From positions 1 through 52,468 of the forward strand of contig NZ_JACIFD010000013.1 of the NCBI RefSeq assembly GCF_014197205.1: DNA of 52,468 bases. The letters are read 5' to 3'. A model generated the notes under the pieces. It made no database searches. It was not told the origin of the DNA and saw only the letters and a list, made by a program, of their open reading frames with translations. Position numbers and translations under genes: made by a program. Positions 37,510-46,028 of this stretch are shown here, piece by piece. The stretch is from Canibacter oris. Its GTDB lineage: Bacteria; Actinomycetota; Actinomycetes; Actinomycetales; Microbacteriaceae. Each line of letters starts with the position of its first letter. Position 1 is the first letter of the stretch.

Positions 37510-38889
37510 ATGGATACAGCACAGAAGCTCAGCAGTTTGATTCAGCTGCAAACCGTTTCGGCGCCTGCAGCTGATGCCGCCCAGCAAAAGCTCCACGACG
37601 CTGCTTTTGCGGCTTTCGATACTGCACTGGCGCAGCTTTTTCCACGACTGCATGAGGTTTGTGAGGTGTCGCACGACACCGCAGCGCAGCTACCGCTACA
37701 ACTGCTGTGGCGCGGCGCTGATGCCGAGCTTGCTCCAGTGGTTTTAATGGCGCACTATGATGTGGTACCAGCTCCGTCGAGCGACGCTGACCCAGAGCCT
37801 TTTAGCGGCGCTATCAGGGATGGTTTTGTGCATGGCCGTGGCGCGCTCGACGACAAGGGCCCGCTGGTAGTGCTGTTGGAGGCTGCAGAGCAACTTGCCG
37901 CGGCGGGGTTTCAACCACCGCGCGATATTCTGTTTGCGCTTGGCAGTGACGAAGAGGTGCAGGGTATCACCGCGAAAAACCTTGCCACTGCGTGGCGCGA
38001 GACGGGTCAGGTGCCGTACCTGGTGATTGATGAGGGCGGTGCGGTGGTGGATCAGCCCTTGCCGGGGTTACCCGTGCCGGCTGCCATGATTGGCGTTGGT
38101 GAAAAAGGCATCGCCACTTTCAAGCTGCGGCTGCGCGGCAAGGGCGGACATGCTTCGGCACCGACCACTCCTTCGACCCTAGGGCGGATGGCGCGTGCTG
38201 TGACCAGGCTGGAGAAGCAGCATTTCCCGGCACGGGCACCGCACACGCTAATGCAGATGCTGCGGCTGTTCGCCGCCCAAGCACCAAGGCAGCAACGCCA
38301 CCTGTTGCAGGCGCTCACCACCCATCCGAAAGTTACTGCGGCAGCGCTGGCGACGCGCGGCGGGGAGAGCGCGGCTCTGGTGCGCACCACGGTTGCGGTT
38401 ACTGGTTTTCAGGCGGGCGTTGCAGATAACGTGATTGCCCCGAGCGCAGAGGTTACTGTCAATTGCCGAATTGCTCCGGGTAGCAGTGTTGCCGCAACTG
38501 CGCGGTATTTAAAACGCGTGGTGGCTGATCCACAAATTACAATTACAACGGTTTATGGTGAAGAGCCAACCGAGCTTGCCAGCACCGCAAGCCCGCAGTG
38601 GCAGTTAGTGGCCGAAACGGTTGCTAAGGTGTGGCCGGGCACGCTGGCGGCGCCTTATATTATGCTCGCCAATACCGATAGCCGGCACTGGCATCGCTTC
38701 ACTCCCGCGGTGTATCGTTTCGCACCACTGCAGATGTCGGTGGCTCAGCGTGAGAGCATTCACGGTGTGGGTGAGAAGGTTGCAGTGAGCGCTCTGCAGG
38801 AGGGCGTTGCTTTCTGGAAGCTATTGCTCAGGGCACTGCCGGGAGCACAATCCGCGCTTAGCGAGCACATTGATAACGCCCAGAAGTGA
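37510..38889 (+). CDS. M20 family metallopeptidase (CPS1/DapE-like)
   Basis: A 459-residue zinc hydrolase of acylated amino acids or dipeptides. Metal ligands are His82 and Asp84 (MAHYDVVP), bridging Asp114 in GRGALDDKGPL, and Glu148/Glu149 (GSDEEVQG); a dimerisation domain GKGGHASAPT interrupts the catalytic one. The layout matches carboxypeptidase S/PM20D1-type members. The exact substrate is unknown. The following MFS gene starts 19 bases after its stop, so the pair may act on one compound. Confidence 0.92.
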   Translation: MDTAQKLSSLIQLQTVSAPAADAAQQKLHDAAFAAFDTALAQLFPRLHEVCEVSHDTAAQLPLQLLWRGADAELAPVVLMAHYDVVPAPSSDADPEPFSGAIRDGFVHGRGALDDKGPLVVLLEAAEQLAAAGFQPPRDILFALGSDEEVQGITAKNLATAWRETGQVPYLVIDEGGAVVDQPLPGLPVPAAMIGVGEKGIATFKLRLRGKGGHASAPTTPSTLGRMARAVTRLEKQHFPARAPHTLMQMLRLFAAQAPRQQRHLLQALTTHPKVTAAALATRGGESAALVRTTVAVTGFQAGVADNVIAPSAEVTVNCRIAPGSSVAATARYLKRVVADPQITITTVYGEEPTELASTASPQWQLVAETVAKVWPGTLAAPYIMLANTDSRHWHRFTPAVYRFAPLQMSVAQRESIHGVGEKVAVSALQEGVAFWKLLLRALPGAQSALSEHIDNAQK

Positions 38890-38908
38890 CCGGAGAGAGA
38901 CTGAGAGC

Positions 38909-40348
38909 ATGGCGCAGAACATGAAAAAGAGCATGGCAGGCATTATTGGCGCGCTGGCCGTAGTGGAGTTTGTGAGCGGGATCTTGCAGGGGTACTATAT
39001 TCCGCTGCTGACAGATGTGGCGCAGCATTTTGGTGTGCATGACGCTGACGTGAACTGGTTGGAGGGCTCACAGCTGATGTTTTCGGCACTGATGGTGCCC
39101 CTGTTTGCGAAGCTCGGTGACAGAGTCGGCCACGCCAAAATGCTGTTGTTAAGCACGGCTCTGACCGCTGCGGCTTCGCTGGCGCTGGTGTTTGCCGGTA
39201 ACTGGTGGCTGTTTCTTGCCGCGTGGACACTGCAGGGTGTCTACACCGTGTGGTTGCCGCTGGAGATTGCGCTGGTGTGGGCGCGGGCCGCTGATAGCCC
39301 GACGAGTAAGGCGCAAACTGCGAAGGCTGCCGGGATTCTGGTGTGTTTCCTTGAGGTCGGGGCGATTTGCGGGGCGCTTGCCGGAGGTGCGCTGATTGAC
39401 GCTTTCCCGCTGCAGCTGGTTTTGGTGATTCCGGCGGTTGCGGTGGTTTTGTGCACACTGGCGGTGTTGTTCTTCGTGCGCGACCGGACGCAGCTCGGGG
39501 CTTGGTACACAGCCGAGCACGCAACCGCACACGCAACCACGCAGCGCGCGGCGTTTGATTCCCGCGGACTGGTGCTGCTGTCGCTCGCGCTCTTGTGTCT
39601 CACAGGCGGGCTGAGCATGTTCCGAGTTCCGGCGCTGGTGGGTTACGCGGCGCTGGCGGTGGTTGCTGGCCTGGTTGTGCTGGTTCCTTTTGTGCGCCAC
39701 GCGCTGCGGCACGCAGATCCACTAATCGACGTCAGAATGTTTCGCAATCCGGCGCTGTGGCCGCTGTTTTTAACCGCCGGCCTATTCGGCATGAGCGTTT
39801 TGGGCGCGCAGGCACCGCTGTCTACTTTTGCACGCACTGACCCTGCGGTCTACGGTTATGGGCTCGGCGCGAAGGGTTTTACGGTATCGCTGCTGATTGG
39901 TGTTTACGTTTTGATGATGGCGGTGGGGGCGCTGCTGTTCCCGTTAATTCGGAGGTGGTGGGGCGCTAAAAACGCTTTGACGCTGGCCGCCTTTATTGTC
40001 GGCTGTGCCTATTTGCTGTTTTTGCCTTTCCACGATACTTACACGCAAACTTTGCTGAACATGATGCTTGCAGGGGTTGGATCCGGCATGCTGGTTGCAG
40101 CGCTGCCGGCGGCTGCCGCTGCGGCGGCCCCGCAAACGCAGACAGGGGTGGCAACCGGTCTCACGAACTCGGTTAAAACCGTGGGCGGCGCAGTTGCCTC
40201 CTGTGTTTTTGGGATTGCGCTGCTGCAGGGAGCTGCTGGCTCTGCAGGGTCGCTCTCCGGCTATCTCACAGTGTGGACAATCTGCGGCCTCTCAGCGCTG
40301 GTTGCGGCGCTGTGTCTGCTGTTGATTGTGCCAAAGCGGGCGCTGTAA
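38909..40348 (+). CDS. MFS transporter (DHA2-like drug exporter type)
   Basis: A 479-residue, 14-helix-like transporter. It has KLGDRVGHAKMLL as the loop-2 motif A and a central loop around HATAHATTQRAAFD, and ends LLIVPKRAL. The topology and the MFS_1 pattern suggest a proton-driven exporter of small molecules, substrate unknown. The ATG at 38909 is chosen because it follows CGGAGAGAG and because earlier in-frame starts lie within the M20 gene. Confidence 0.88.
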   Translation: MAQNMKKSMAGIIGALAVVEFVSGILQGYYIPLLTDVAQHFGVHDADVNWLEGSQLMFSALMVPLFAKLGDRVGHAKMLLLSTALTAAASLALVFAGNWWLFLAAWTLQGVYTVWLPLEIALVWARAADSPTSKAQTAKAAGILVCFLEVGAICGALAGGALIDAFPLQLVLVIPAVAVVLCTLAVLFFVRDRTQLGAWYTAEHATAHATTQRAAFDSRGLVLLSLALLCLTGGLSMFRVPALVGYAALAVVAGLVVLVPFVRHALRHADPLIDVRMFRNPALWPLFLTAGLFGMSVLGAQAPLSTFARTDPAVYGYGLGAKGFTVSLLIGVYVLMMAVGALLFPLIRRWWGAKNALTLAAFIVGCAYLLFLPFHDTYTQTLLNMMLAGVGSGMLVAALPAAAAAAAPQTQTGVATGLTNSVKTVGGAVASCVFGIALLQGAAGSAGSLSGYLTVWTICGLSALVAALCLLLIVPKRAL

Positions 40349-40424
40349 GCGGCTTAACCGCCGCAAACACTGTGCGTGGGGCAAAGCCCCTTCCTGCTGC
40401 ATGCTTCAAGCAGCCGCACCGGCA

Positions 40425-40973
40425 TCAGTGCGCGGTTTTTACCGCGGCTTCCAGCAGCCCCCAGATTTCATTGTAAAGCTCTGGAGCTGCGGCACACACA
40501 GTGGCCGGCTTAAACACCTCAAACTTGTCACCGTCACGTTTAAACCCGAACTGCTCCCGCATTGCGGCGCAGCTCTCTGGTAGCTCTTCAACCAGCGCGA
40601 TGCTCAGCACGGCTTTAGTGTCGCCCTCAACCAGTTCGTAACGCAGCCCGCGCAGCTTATTAGAAACCTCAAATTTTTTCTCCCACTGGGTGATGTCGAG
40701 GGTGTAGGTCTCGCCAACACTAACCTGCGGCACAGCGGCGCTAATCTGCTGCTCGGCGCTGCTCTGGTTCGGAGTCGTGGTGGTTGTCTGACCGTTGCTA
40801 GGCTCGCTGTTCTCGGCGGCTGTTGTCACAGTTTCGGGGCTGTTTTGCGCGGCTTTGAACTGGTTCACGAAAACCGTTGCTCCCACCAGCGCTATAATCG
40901 CAATCACTCCGACCACAATCCACGGTAGGAAATGTGCTTTGCCGTAGTTCGTTTCGCTATTTGTTCCAGTCAT
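40425..40973 (-). CDS. Membrane-anchored secreted protein of unknown function
   Basis: A 182-residue protein with a short cytoplasmic N-terminus, one membrane helix (about 17-37), a Thr/Gln/Ser-rich linker (about 40-75) and a compact outer domain of about 105 residues with two cysteines (ESCAAM and ATVCAAA) that could form a disulfide. No family was recognised. The ATG at 40973 is preferred over a frame from 41063 because AGAGGTGG lies upstream at the correct distance and the extra residues are low in complexity. It converges on the MFS gene. Confidence 0.75.
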   Translation of the reverse strand: MTGTNSETNYGKAHFLPWIVVGVIAIIALVGATVFVNQFKAAQNSPETVTTAAENSEPSNGQTTTTTPNQSSAEQQISAAVPQVSVGETYTLDITQWEKKFEVSNKLRGLRYELVEGDTKAVLSIALVEELPESCAAMREQFGFKRDGDKFEVFKPATVCAAAPELYNEIWGLLEAAVKTAH

Positions 40974-41118
40974 TCTCGCACCACCTCTTGCTCTCTGCTG
41001 TGCTGTCGCTGCCCGGCTATTGCTGTTGCCGTGCCGTTTGCCGCCTGTGACCGCAGTTAGCACCGTGGCTGTGGCGCTGACCGCGATAATTTATGTGTGG
41101 ATCGCCCCGCGGCGGTTC

Positions 41119-41616
41119 TTACTGCAACGCGGCAAGCGCTGCGGCATAGTCTGGCTCTTGACCGATTTCTGGCACCTGCTCAGTGTAAATAACGGTGCCG
41201 TTTTCGTCTACTACCACAATCGCGCGGCTAAGCAGCTCGCTCAGGCCGCCGTCAATCATATCGACGCCGTATGCGGCACCGAAGCCGCGGCGGAAATCTG
41301 ACAACGTGATGACGTTTTCGATGCCCTCTGCGCCGCAGAAACGTGCCAGCGCAAATGGCAGGTCACGTGAGACGCAGACCACCACGGTGTTCTCTAGCGC
41401 GGCTGCCTCCTGATTAAAGTGGCGCACGCTGGCCGCGCAGATACCGGTGTCGATGCTCGGGAAAATGTTGTAGATTACGCGTTTGCCAGCGAAACTTGCG
41501 GTGCTCACCTCTGCCAGTGAGGTATCAACCAGAGTTGCTGCTGGCGCGGTTTCTCCCACCGCAGGCAATGCGGCGCTGGTGTGGACAGTGGTGCCTCGAA
41601 GGGTAATCTCAGTCAT
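41119..41616 (-). CDS. tpx: Thiol peroxidase Tpx
   Basis: Atypical 2-Cys peroxiredoxin that reduces hydroperoxides with thioredoxin. Peroxidatic Cys60 is in FPSIDTGICAASVRHFN and resolving Cys94 in ALARFCGAEGI; the family start TLRGTTVHT and end are normal. 165 residues. It follows rplA behind an intrinsic terminator, so it is likely transcribed on its own. Confidence 0.95.
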   Translation of the reverse strand: MTEITLRGTTVHTSAALPAVGETAPAATLVDTSLAEVSTASFAGKRVIYNIFPSIDTGICAASVRHFNQEAAALENTVVVCVSRDLPFALARFCGAEGIENVITLSDFRRGFGAAYGVDMIDGGLSELLSRAIVVVDENGTVIYTEQVPEIGQEPDYAAALAALQ

Positions 41617-41692
41617 ATTTATATCCTATCCTGCGGTCATTAAAAGTTGGTGGGGAGTTTATGACCGCTGTTGCGACGGGTGCCGCTAAAAA

Positions 41693-41730
41693 GCACAGCC
41701 GCCGACCAAATGCTGGCCGGCGGCTGTGGC
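41693..41730 (-). terminator. Intrinsic terminator of rplKA
   Basis: An 11-base stem (CACAGCCGCCG at 41694-41704 with 41718-41728), a 13-base loop, then TTTTT on the minus strand just past the stem (41688-41692), 14 bases beyond the rplA stop. Confidence 0.85.
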
Positions 41731-41741
41731 TAAACCGTGGT

Positions 41742-42431
41742 TTAGAAGGAGTTTACATCCAGTGGGATGCCCGGACCGAAGGTGGTTGAAACCGCACCCT
41801 TCAGCACGTACTTACCCTTTGCTGAAGCAGGCTTCAAACGTACGATCTCTTCCAGCGCTGCGCTGATGTTGTCAGTCAGCTGCTCCGCGGTAAATGATGC
41901 TTTACCAACGATGAAGTGTACGTTTGCGTGCTTGTCTACACGGAACTCAATCTTACCACCCTTAATGTCGGTTACAGCTTTTGCTGCATCCGGGGTAACG
42001 GTGCCGGTCTTTGGGTTTGGCATCAGACCACGTGGGCCTAGCACCTTACCGAGACGACCAACTTTACCCATCATGTCTGGGGTTGCAACTGCTGAGTCGA
42101 AGTCGGTGTAGCCGGCAGCTACCTTCTCGATCAGCTCGTCGCCGCCAACCTCGTCAGCGCCCGCAGCCAGAGCTGCTTCTGCTGCTGGGCCGATTGCGAA
42201 AACAATCACGCGAGCGGTTTTACCAGTGCCGTGCGGCAGGCTAACGGTGCCGCGCACCATCTGGTCTGCTTTACGTGGATCAACACCGAGCTTTACAGCC
42301 ACCTCAACGGTGCTGTCAGTTTTAGCTGAGCCGGTCTCACGTGCGAGAGCTACAGCCTCAGCTGGGGTGTAGAGTTTGCCAGCCTCGATCTTAGCGGCGG
42401 CGGCGCGGTATGCCTTAGACTTCTGAGCCAT
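41742..42431 (-). CDS. rplA: 50S ribosomal protein L1
   Basis: Binds 23S rRNA at the L1 stalk and can repress its own operon. The signature [19 protein letters not shown] and the N-terminal [20 protein letters not shown] are diagnostic; 229 residues. It starts 15 bases after the rplK stop and ends at a strong terminator. Confidence 0.98.
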   Translation of the reverse strand: MAQKSKAYRAAAAKIEAGKLYTPAEAVALARETGSAKTDSTVEVAVKLGVDPRKADQMVRGTVSLPHGTGKTARVIVFAIGPAAEAALAAGADEVGGDELIEKVAAGYTDFDSAVATPDMMGKVGRLGKVLGPRGLMPNPKTGTVTPDAAKAVTDIKGGKIEFRVDKHANVHFIVGKASFTAEQLTDNISAALEEIVRLKPASAKGKYVLKGAVSTTFGPGIPLDVNSF

Positions 42432-42446
42432 AATTTACGCCCCTCC

Positions 42447-42872
42447 TTATTCGACCGTGAGGCCCATTGAGCGGGCGGTGCCCGCGATGATCAATTCTGC
42501 TGCGTCGAGATCGTTTGCGTTAAGATCTGGCATCTTAGTCTCTGCGATCTGACGGATCTGGTCACGAGTCACCTTGCCAACCTTTACGGTGTGCGGGGTG
42601 CTTGAGCCCTTCTGTACACCAGCTGCCTTCTTCAGCATTTCAGCTGCTGGTGGAGTCTTCAGTACGAAGGTGAATGAACGGTCTTCGTAAACGCTGATTT
42701 CTACAGGAATCACGTTGCCGCGCTGAGCTTCAGTCGCTGCGTTGTAAGCCTTGCAGAATTCCATGATGTTGACGCCGTGCTGACCCAGTGCTGGACCTAC
42801 CGGAGGTGCTGGGTTAGCAGCGCCTGCAGGGATCTGAAGCTTAATCAGACCCACAACCTTCTTGGCTGCCAT
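42447..42872 (-). CDS. rplK: 50S ribosomal protein L11
   Basis: L11 forms the GTPase-associated stalk base of the large subunit. [37 protein letters not shown] and the C-terminal RNA-binding domain are typical; 141 residues. The start is ATG at 42872, with GAAAGGAAC at correct spacing; an upstream in-frame start at 42911 is not supported. Normally secE-nusG precede rplK; here a 316-base gap and a cell-wall hydrolase gene do. Confidence 0.98.
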   Translation of the reverse strand: MAAKKVVGLIKLQIPAGAANPAPPVGPALGQHGVNIMEFCKAYNAATEAQRGNVIPVEISVYEDRSFTFVLKTPPAAEMLKKAAGVQKGSSTPHTVKVGKVTRDQIRQIAETKMPDLNANDLDAAELIIAGTARSMGLTVE

Positions 42873-43188
42873 TTTTGTTCCTTTCGATCGAAACCTGACG
42901 GTCTCTCCCACCGGCTAGGATTTCCAGCCGTGGTAATTTGTCACGGGCACAGCTGCAAAGCGCACCACAGACAACTCTCTAACTTTACATGATTTTCTGG
43001 CCGCAGGCAAGGCGCTGCCCAGGGGCCCGAAAACAGTTTGTGCCGGGATGTCGCTAAGGCGACAAACCCGGCACAAATCTTAAATTTGCTTTTAAACGCA
43101 ACAGCTGATTTAGTGGCTGCACGAGCTAATTAAGCTCAGCTACCCGCCGCTCGGACTAGTCTCACTAGCATCAGCGACCTGCGCTAAA
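42873..43188. other. 316-base gap: rplK leader and wall-hydrolase terminator
   Basis: The right part holds the hairpin at 43037-43077. The part next to rplK is a leader containing GGTGGGAGAG and the 12-base palindrome TTTCGATCGAAA (42882-42893), whose one arm covers the start of the ribosome site GAAAGGAAC. It could form a small hairpin masking that site, in line with L1 feedback control of the L11-L1 operon. No gene was seen. Confidence 0.5.
43037..43077 (-). terminator. Terminator hairpin after the NlpC/P60 gene
   Basis: An outer stem of 11 bases (TTTGTGCCGGG at 43037-43047 with 43067-43077) continues into an inner stem TGTCGC/GCGACA closed by TAAG; CTGTTTTC follows on the minus strand. 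It lies 111 bases past the stop at 43189 and shares its core with the hairpin at 4346-4390. Confidence 0.75.
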
Positions 43189-43902
43189 TTAACCGATGCG
43201 CACTGCCGCGGTCAGCGGAATACCAACGCCGTCGTGGCTAGCAATCACGGTGTTGTTGCTGTAACCGCCGTGCACTGCCTGACCGTTGCCGATGTAAATT
43301 GCAACGTGAGTACCCGAAGAAGCGTTACCGTAAATCAACACATCGCCTGGAGCAAGTGCGTCAAGTGAAACCTGCTGCCCAAAACCGGTGTAATCCCATA
43401 CGCCCGTGCCAAGGTCATAACCGCCCTGATCACGACGCTTGGTAACACCCACAGCTGCAAGGCTGTTCTGCACTAGGTCGGTGCAGTCCTGCGCAACGCC
43501 GAGCTGCGCGAGAGCAGCTGCCATCACGCCTGAACCGCCAACGCCGGCTGGGATATCAACAGCGTTCGCGCTGCGGCCAGCGGTTGCAGCGGTCTGCCCA
43601 CCCGCAGCAGTTTCAGTTACCGGGGTGGTGGCCGCAGGAGCGATGTATTCCAGCTCCAGTGAAGCCAGTGGCTGCTCGGTGAAGTAATCAGCAGCGTCGA
43701 TAGCCTGCACTTTCCCGGTGCGTGCGGCATATGAAATTGGATCAAGTTCACCCTCAGCCGGCACTGCGTATGCAGGAAGTGCAACGGTGGAGGTCAGGCC
43801 CGCTGCGAGCGCCGCTGAGGCGAAAACACGCAGGGTCTTGGCACGACGAGGCGCGGCAACTGTATTTACAACTGTGATTTCAGTGCTTGGAGTGAATTTC
43901 AT
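43189..43902 (-). CDS. Secreted NlpC/P60 peptidoglycan endopeptidase
   Basis: A 237-residue secreted cysteine peptidase of the C40 family that should cut peptide bonds in peptidoglycan. A signal peptide is clear: basic region RRAKTLR, hydrophobic core to about residue 40, and a cleavage-like site near PAYA-VPA. An Ala/Thr-rich linker (about 88-125) precedes the catalytic domain with Cys140 (AQDCTDLVQ), His199 (GTHVAIYIGNG) and His211. Asp in place of the usual Tyr/Phe before Cys is a small departure. Transcribed alone. Confidence 0.92.
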   Translation of the reverse strand: MKFTPSTEITVVNTVAAPRRAKTLRVFASAALAAGLTSTVALPAYAVPAEGELDPISYAARTGKVQAIDAADYFTEQPLASLELEYIAPAATTPVTETAAGGQTAATAGRSANAVDIPAGVGGSGVMAAALAQLGVAQDCTDLVQNSLAAVGVTKRRDQGGYDLGTGVWDYTGFGQQVSLDALAPGDVLIYGNASSGTHVAIYIGNGQAVHGGYSNNTVIASHDGVGIPLTAAVRIG

Positions 43903-43997
43903 GCTCAGCTTTCTGCAGGCTCGGTCACAATTATTAAAACTACTCTAGACCAATGTAACGGAAATGTCACGTTGAGGCTTGAAGCAGCACTTGAAGG

Positions 43998-44693
43998 TTA
44001 CGGCTCTATTACAAAAATGTGCGAGGCTGTTTCCTTAGAAATCTCTAGCTTCTCACCGCTCGCGGTGGTCACAAAAAATTTTCCTGGGAGTTTACTAAAC
44101 TTCGCTTTTTTGCCGGGGAGCAACCCCACCTCACTGAACAGCTTCAGCTGTTCGGCATCAACCTGGGCAGGCTCCGCCAGCTGTGCAATCTCAGCCTCAA
44201 ACTCCGGCACCGCTGTTTCTGTAAAGACGGCTGCGACCGACACCACCGGCATTGTGAAAGAACCGCGCAGCTTCACCCCGAGCTCCCCCAGCCCCGGAAT
44301 CGGGTTGCCGTAAGGCGACTTGGTTGGCTGCTCCAGCAGCTCCAAGATTCGCTTCTCGACTCGCTCACTCATAACGTGCTCCCAGCGGCATGCCTCATCG
44401 TGCACATACTCCCACTCAAGCCCGATAACGTCGTGCAGCAAGCGCTCCGCGAGCCGATGCTTACGCATCACCTGCACGGCTTTTTCGCGACCCTCAGGCG
44501 TGAGCTCCAAATGCCGATCATCCGACACCACAACCAGGCCGTCACGCTCCATCCTCGCCACAGTCTGCGACACAGTCGGGCCGGAATGCCCGAGGCGCTC
44601 CGAAATTCGTGCGCGCAACGGAGTAACCGCCTCTTCTTCGAGCTCCAGAATAGTGCGCAAATACATTTCAGTGGTATCGATGAGATCAGTCAC
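43998..44693 (-). CDS. DtxR/IdeR-type iron-dependent repressor
   Basis: Metal-activated repressor of iron uptake genes. With GTG at 44693 as start (231 residues) the metal ligands fall at exactly the IdeR/DtxR positions: Met10, Cys102, Glu105 and His106 for site 2 and His79, Glu83 and His98 for site 1. This agreement both fixes the start and points to iron rather than manganese. The winged HTH (TPLRARISERLGHSGPTVSQ) precedes the dimerisation helices; a C-terminal SH3-like domain is extended by about 40 residues. GAGGG stands just ahead. A DtxR-box-like site lies at 44730-44748. Confidence 0.93.
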   Translation of the reverse strand: MTDLIDTTEMYLRTILELEEEAVTPLRARISERLGHSGPTVSQTVARMERDGLVVVSDDRHLELTPEGREKAVQVMRKHRLAERLLHDVIGLEWEYVHDEACRWEHVMSERVEKRILELLEQPTKSPYGNPIPGLGELGVKLRGSFTMPVVSVAAVFTETAVPEFEAEIAQLAEPAQVDAEQLKLFSEVGLLPGKKAKFSKLPGKFFVTTASGEKLEISKETASHIFVIEP

Positions 44694-44729
44694 GTTTACC
44701 CTCGTTTCGCTATCGTCAGCTTTAAACAC

Positions 44730-44748
44730 TAATCCTAGCCTAGCCTGA
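44730..44748. promoter_or_regulatory. Putative DtxR/IdeR iron box
   Basis: On the minus strand, TCAGGCTAGGCTAGGATTA matches 13 of 19 positions of the consensus TTAGGTTAGGCTAACCTAA. It lies between dtxR and serC, 36 bases before the repressor start, consistent with autoregulation. It was judged by eye only. Confidence 0.45.
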
Positions 44749-44790
44749 AATGCCAACCGCAATATCTGAAAATACCGGTAAACTTGTGCC

Positions 44791-45906
44791 ATGGAGCAAA
44801 TTTCTATCCCGCAAGACCTGCTACCCGCTGATGGCCGCTTTGGGTGTGGCCCCTCAAAAGTTCGCACCGCACAGCTTAACTTCTTAAACTCCCTGCAGCC
44901 GCAGGTGCTCGGCACCTCACACCGTCAAGCACCGGTAAAAAACCTGGTGCAGAGTGTGCAACAGCAGCTCCTGGAGCTGTTCAAGGCACCTTCCGGGTAC
45001 GAAATTCTGCTCGCTAACGGCGGCGCCACCACTTTCTGGGACAGCGCGGTGCACTCACTGATCCGCACCCAGAGCCAGCATGCCAGCTTCGGTGAGTTCG
45101 GCGCAAAATTTGCGACCGCGGCGAAGCAGGCACCGTTCTTGGCTGATCCACAAATTATGGCTGCTCAGCCGGGTGGTTTTGCCGCGTGCGAAGCGGTCGA
45201 CGGCATCGACGTTTACGCCTATCCGCACAACGAAACTTCTACCGGTGTGATGAGTCCGGTGCGGCGGATCGGCTCGGCCGACACCGCGCTCACCGTGGTC
45301 GACGCGACAAGCGCGGCTGGCGGCATCGATTTTGACGCGGCAGCAACAGACGTTTACTATTTCTCGCCGCAAAAAAACTTTGCCAGCGACGGCGGCATTT
45401 GGTTTGCGCTGGTTTCTCCAGCAGCCCTGGAGCGTATCACCGAGGTCACCGGCTCTGGGCGTTACATTCCGGAGACCCTCAACCTCGCGGGCGCGGTTGA
45501 TAACTCCGCCAAGCATCAAACCCTCAACACCCCGGCGCTAGCAACTCTGGCGTTGATGGATGAGCAGCTACGGTGGATGCTGCAAAACGGCGGCCTGCAG
45601 TGGGCTGACGCGCGCACCAAAGAGTCCTCCGGGCTGCTGTATGACTGGGCAGAGCGGCAAAGCTTCGCGACCCCGTTTGTGAGCGCGACCGAGCACCGCT
45701 CGCAGGTGGTTGTCACCATTGATTTTGCTGATGACATTGACGCCACGAAAATTTCGCAGGCGCTGCGCGCAAACGGCATCGTTGACACTGAGCCGTACCG
45801 GAAACTCGGGCGGAATCAGTTGCGGATCGCGACTTTCACCGCGATTGACCCGCAGGATGTGGCGCAGCTGACGCGGGCGCTAGACTACGTTATCTCCAAA
45901 CTGTAG
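44791..45906 (+). CDS. serC: Phosphoserine aminotransferase
   Basis: PLP enzyme that makes 3-phosphoserine in serine synthesis. The Schiff-base Lys195 is in YFSPQKNFASDGG. RFGCGPSKVR and LGTSHRQ are typical of the actinobacterial class, and PYRKLGRNQLRIATF lies near the end. 371 residues. It is divergent from dtxR and convergent with the DUF3027 gene, the same association as Rv0884c-Rv0883c in M. tuberculosis. Confidence 0.97.
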   Translation: MEQISIPQDLLPADGRFGCGPSKVRTAQLNFLNSLQPQVLGTSHRQAPVKNLVQSVQQQLLELFKAPSGYEILLANGGATTFWDSAVHSLIRTQSQHASFGEFGAKFATAAKQAPFLADPQIMAAQPGGFAACEAVDGIDVYAYPHNETSTGVMSPVRRIGSADTALTVVDATSAAGGIDFDAAATDVYYFSPQKNFASDGGIWFALVSPAALERITEVTGSGRYIPETLNLAGAVDNSAKHQTLNTPALATLALMDEQLRWMLQNGGLQWADARTKESSGLLYDWAERQSFATPFVSATEHRSQVVVTIDFADDIDATKISQALRANGIVDTEPYRKLGRNQLRIATFTAIDPQDVAQLTRALDYVISKL

Positions 45907-45917
45907 TTTTGGAAACG

Positions 45918-46022
45918 GAGGCGGGTTGGTGAGACTTGCTCCGCCTGCGCCGCCACCAACCTGAGAAGCCGGCCGCAGCAGCTATAGAGACCGCCGGCTC
46001 GTCGCGAAGCAAGTCTCACGCC
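45918..46022. repeat. Nested inverted repeats between serC and DUF3027 gene
   Basis: GTGAGACTTGCT (45929-45940) is repeated inverted at 46008-46019. Inside are AGCCGG (45967-45972)/CCGGCT (45994-45999), and a competing pair GGTTGGT (45924-45930)/ACCAACC (45955-45961) that shares bases with the outer arm. Two exclusive folds are possible. No T run; it may be a factor-dependent shared terminator or a remnant palindromic element. Confidence 0.55.
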
Positions 46023-46028
46023 GCGCGG

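Noticed and set aside
41020-41301. Plus-strand 93-residue frame with a hydrophobic stretch
   Set aside because: Most of it is antisense to tpx, which has both catalytic cysteines; no ribosome site.
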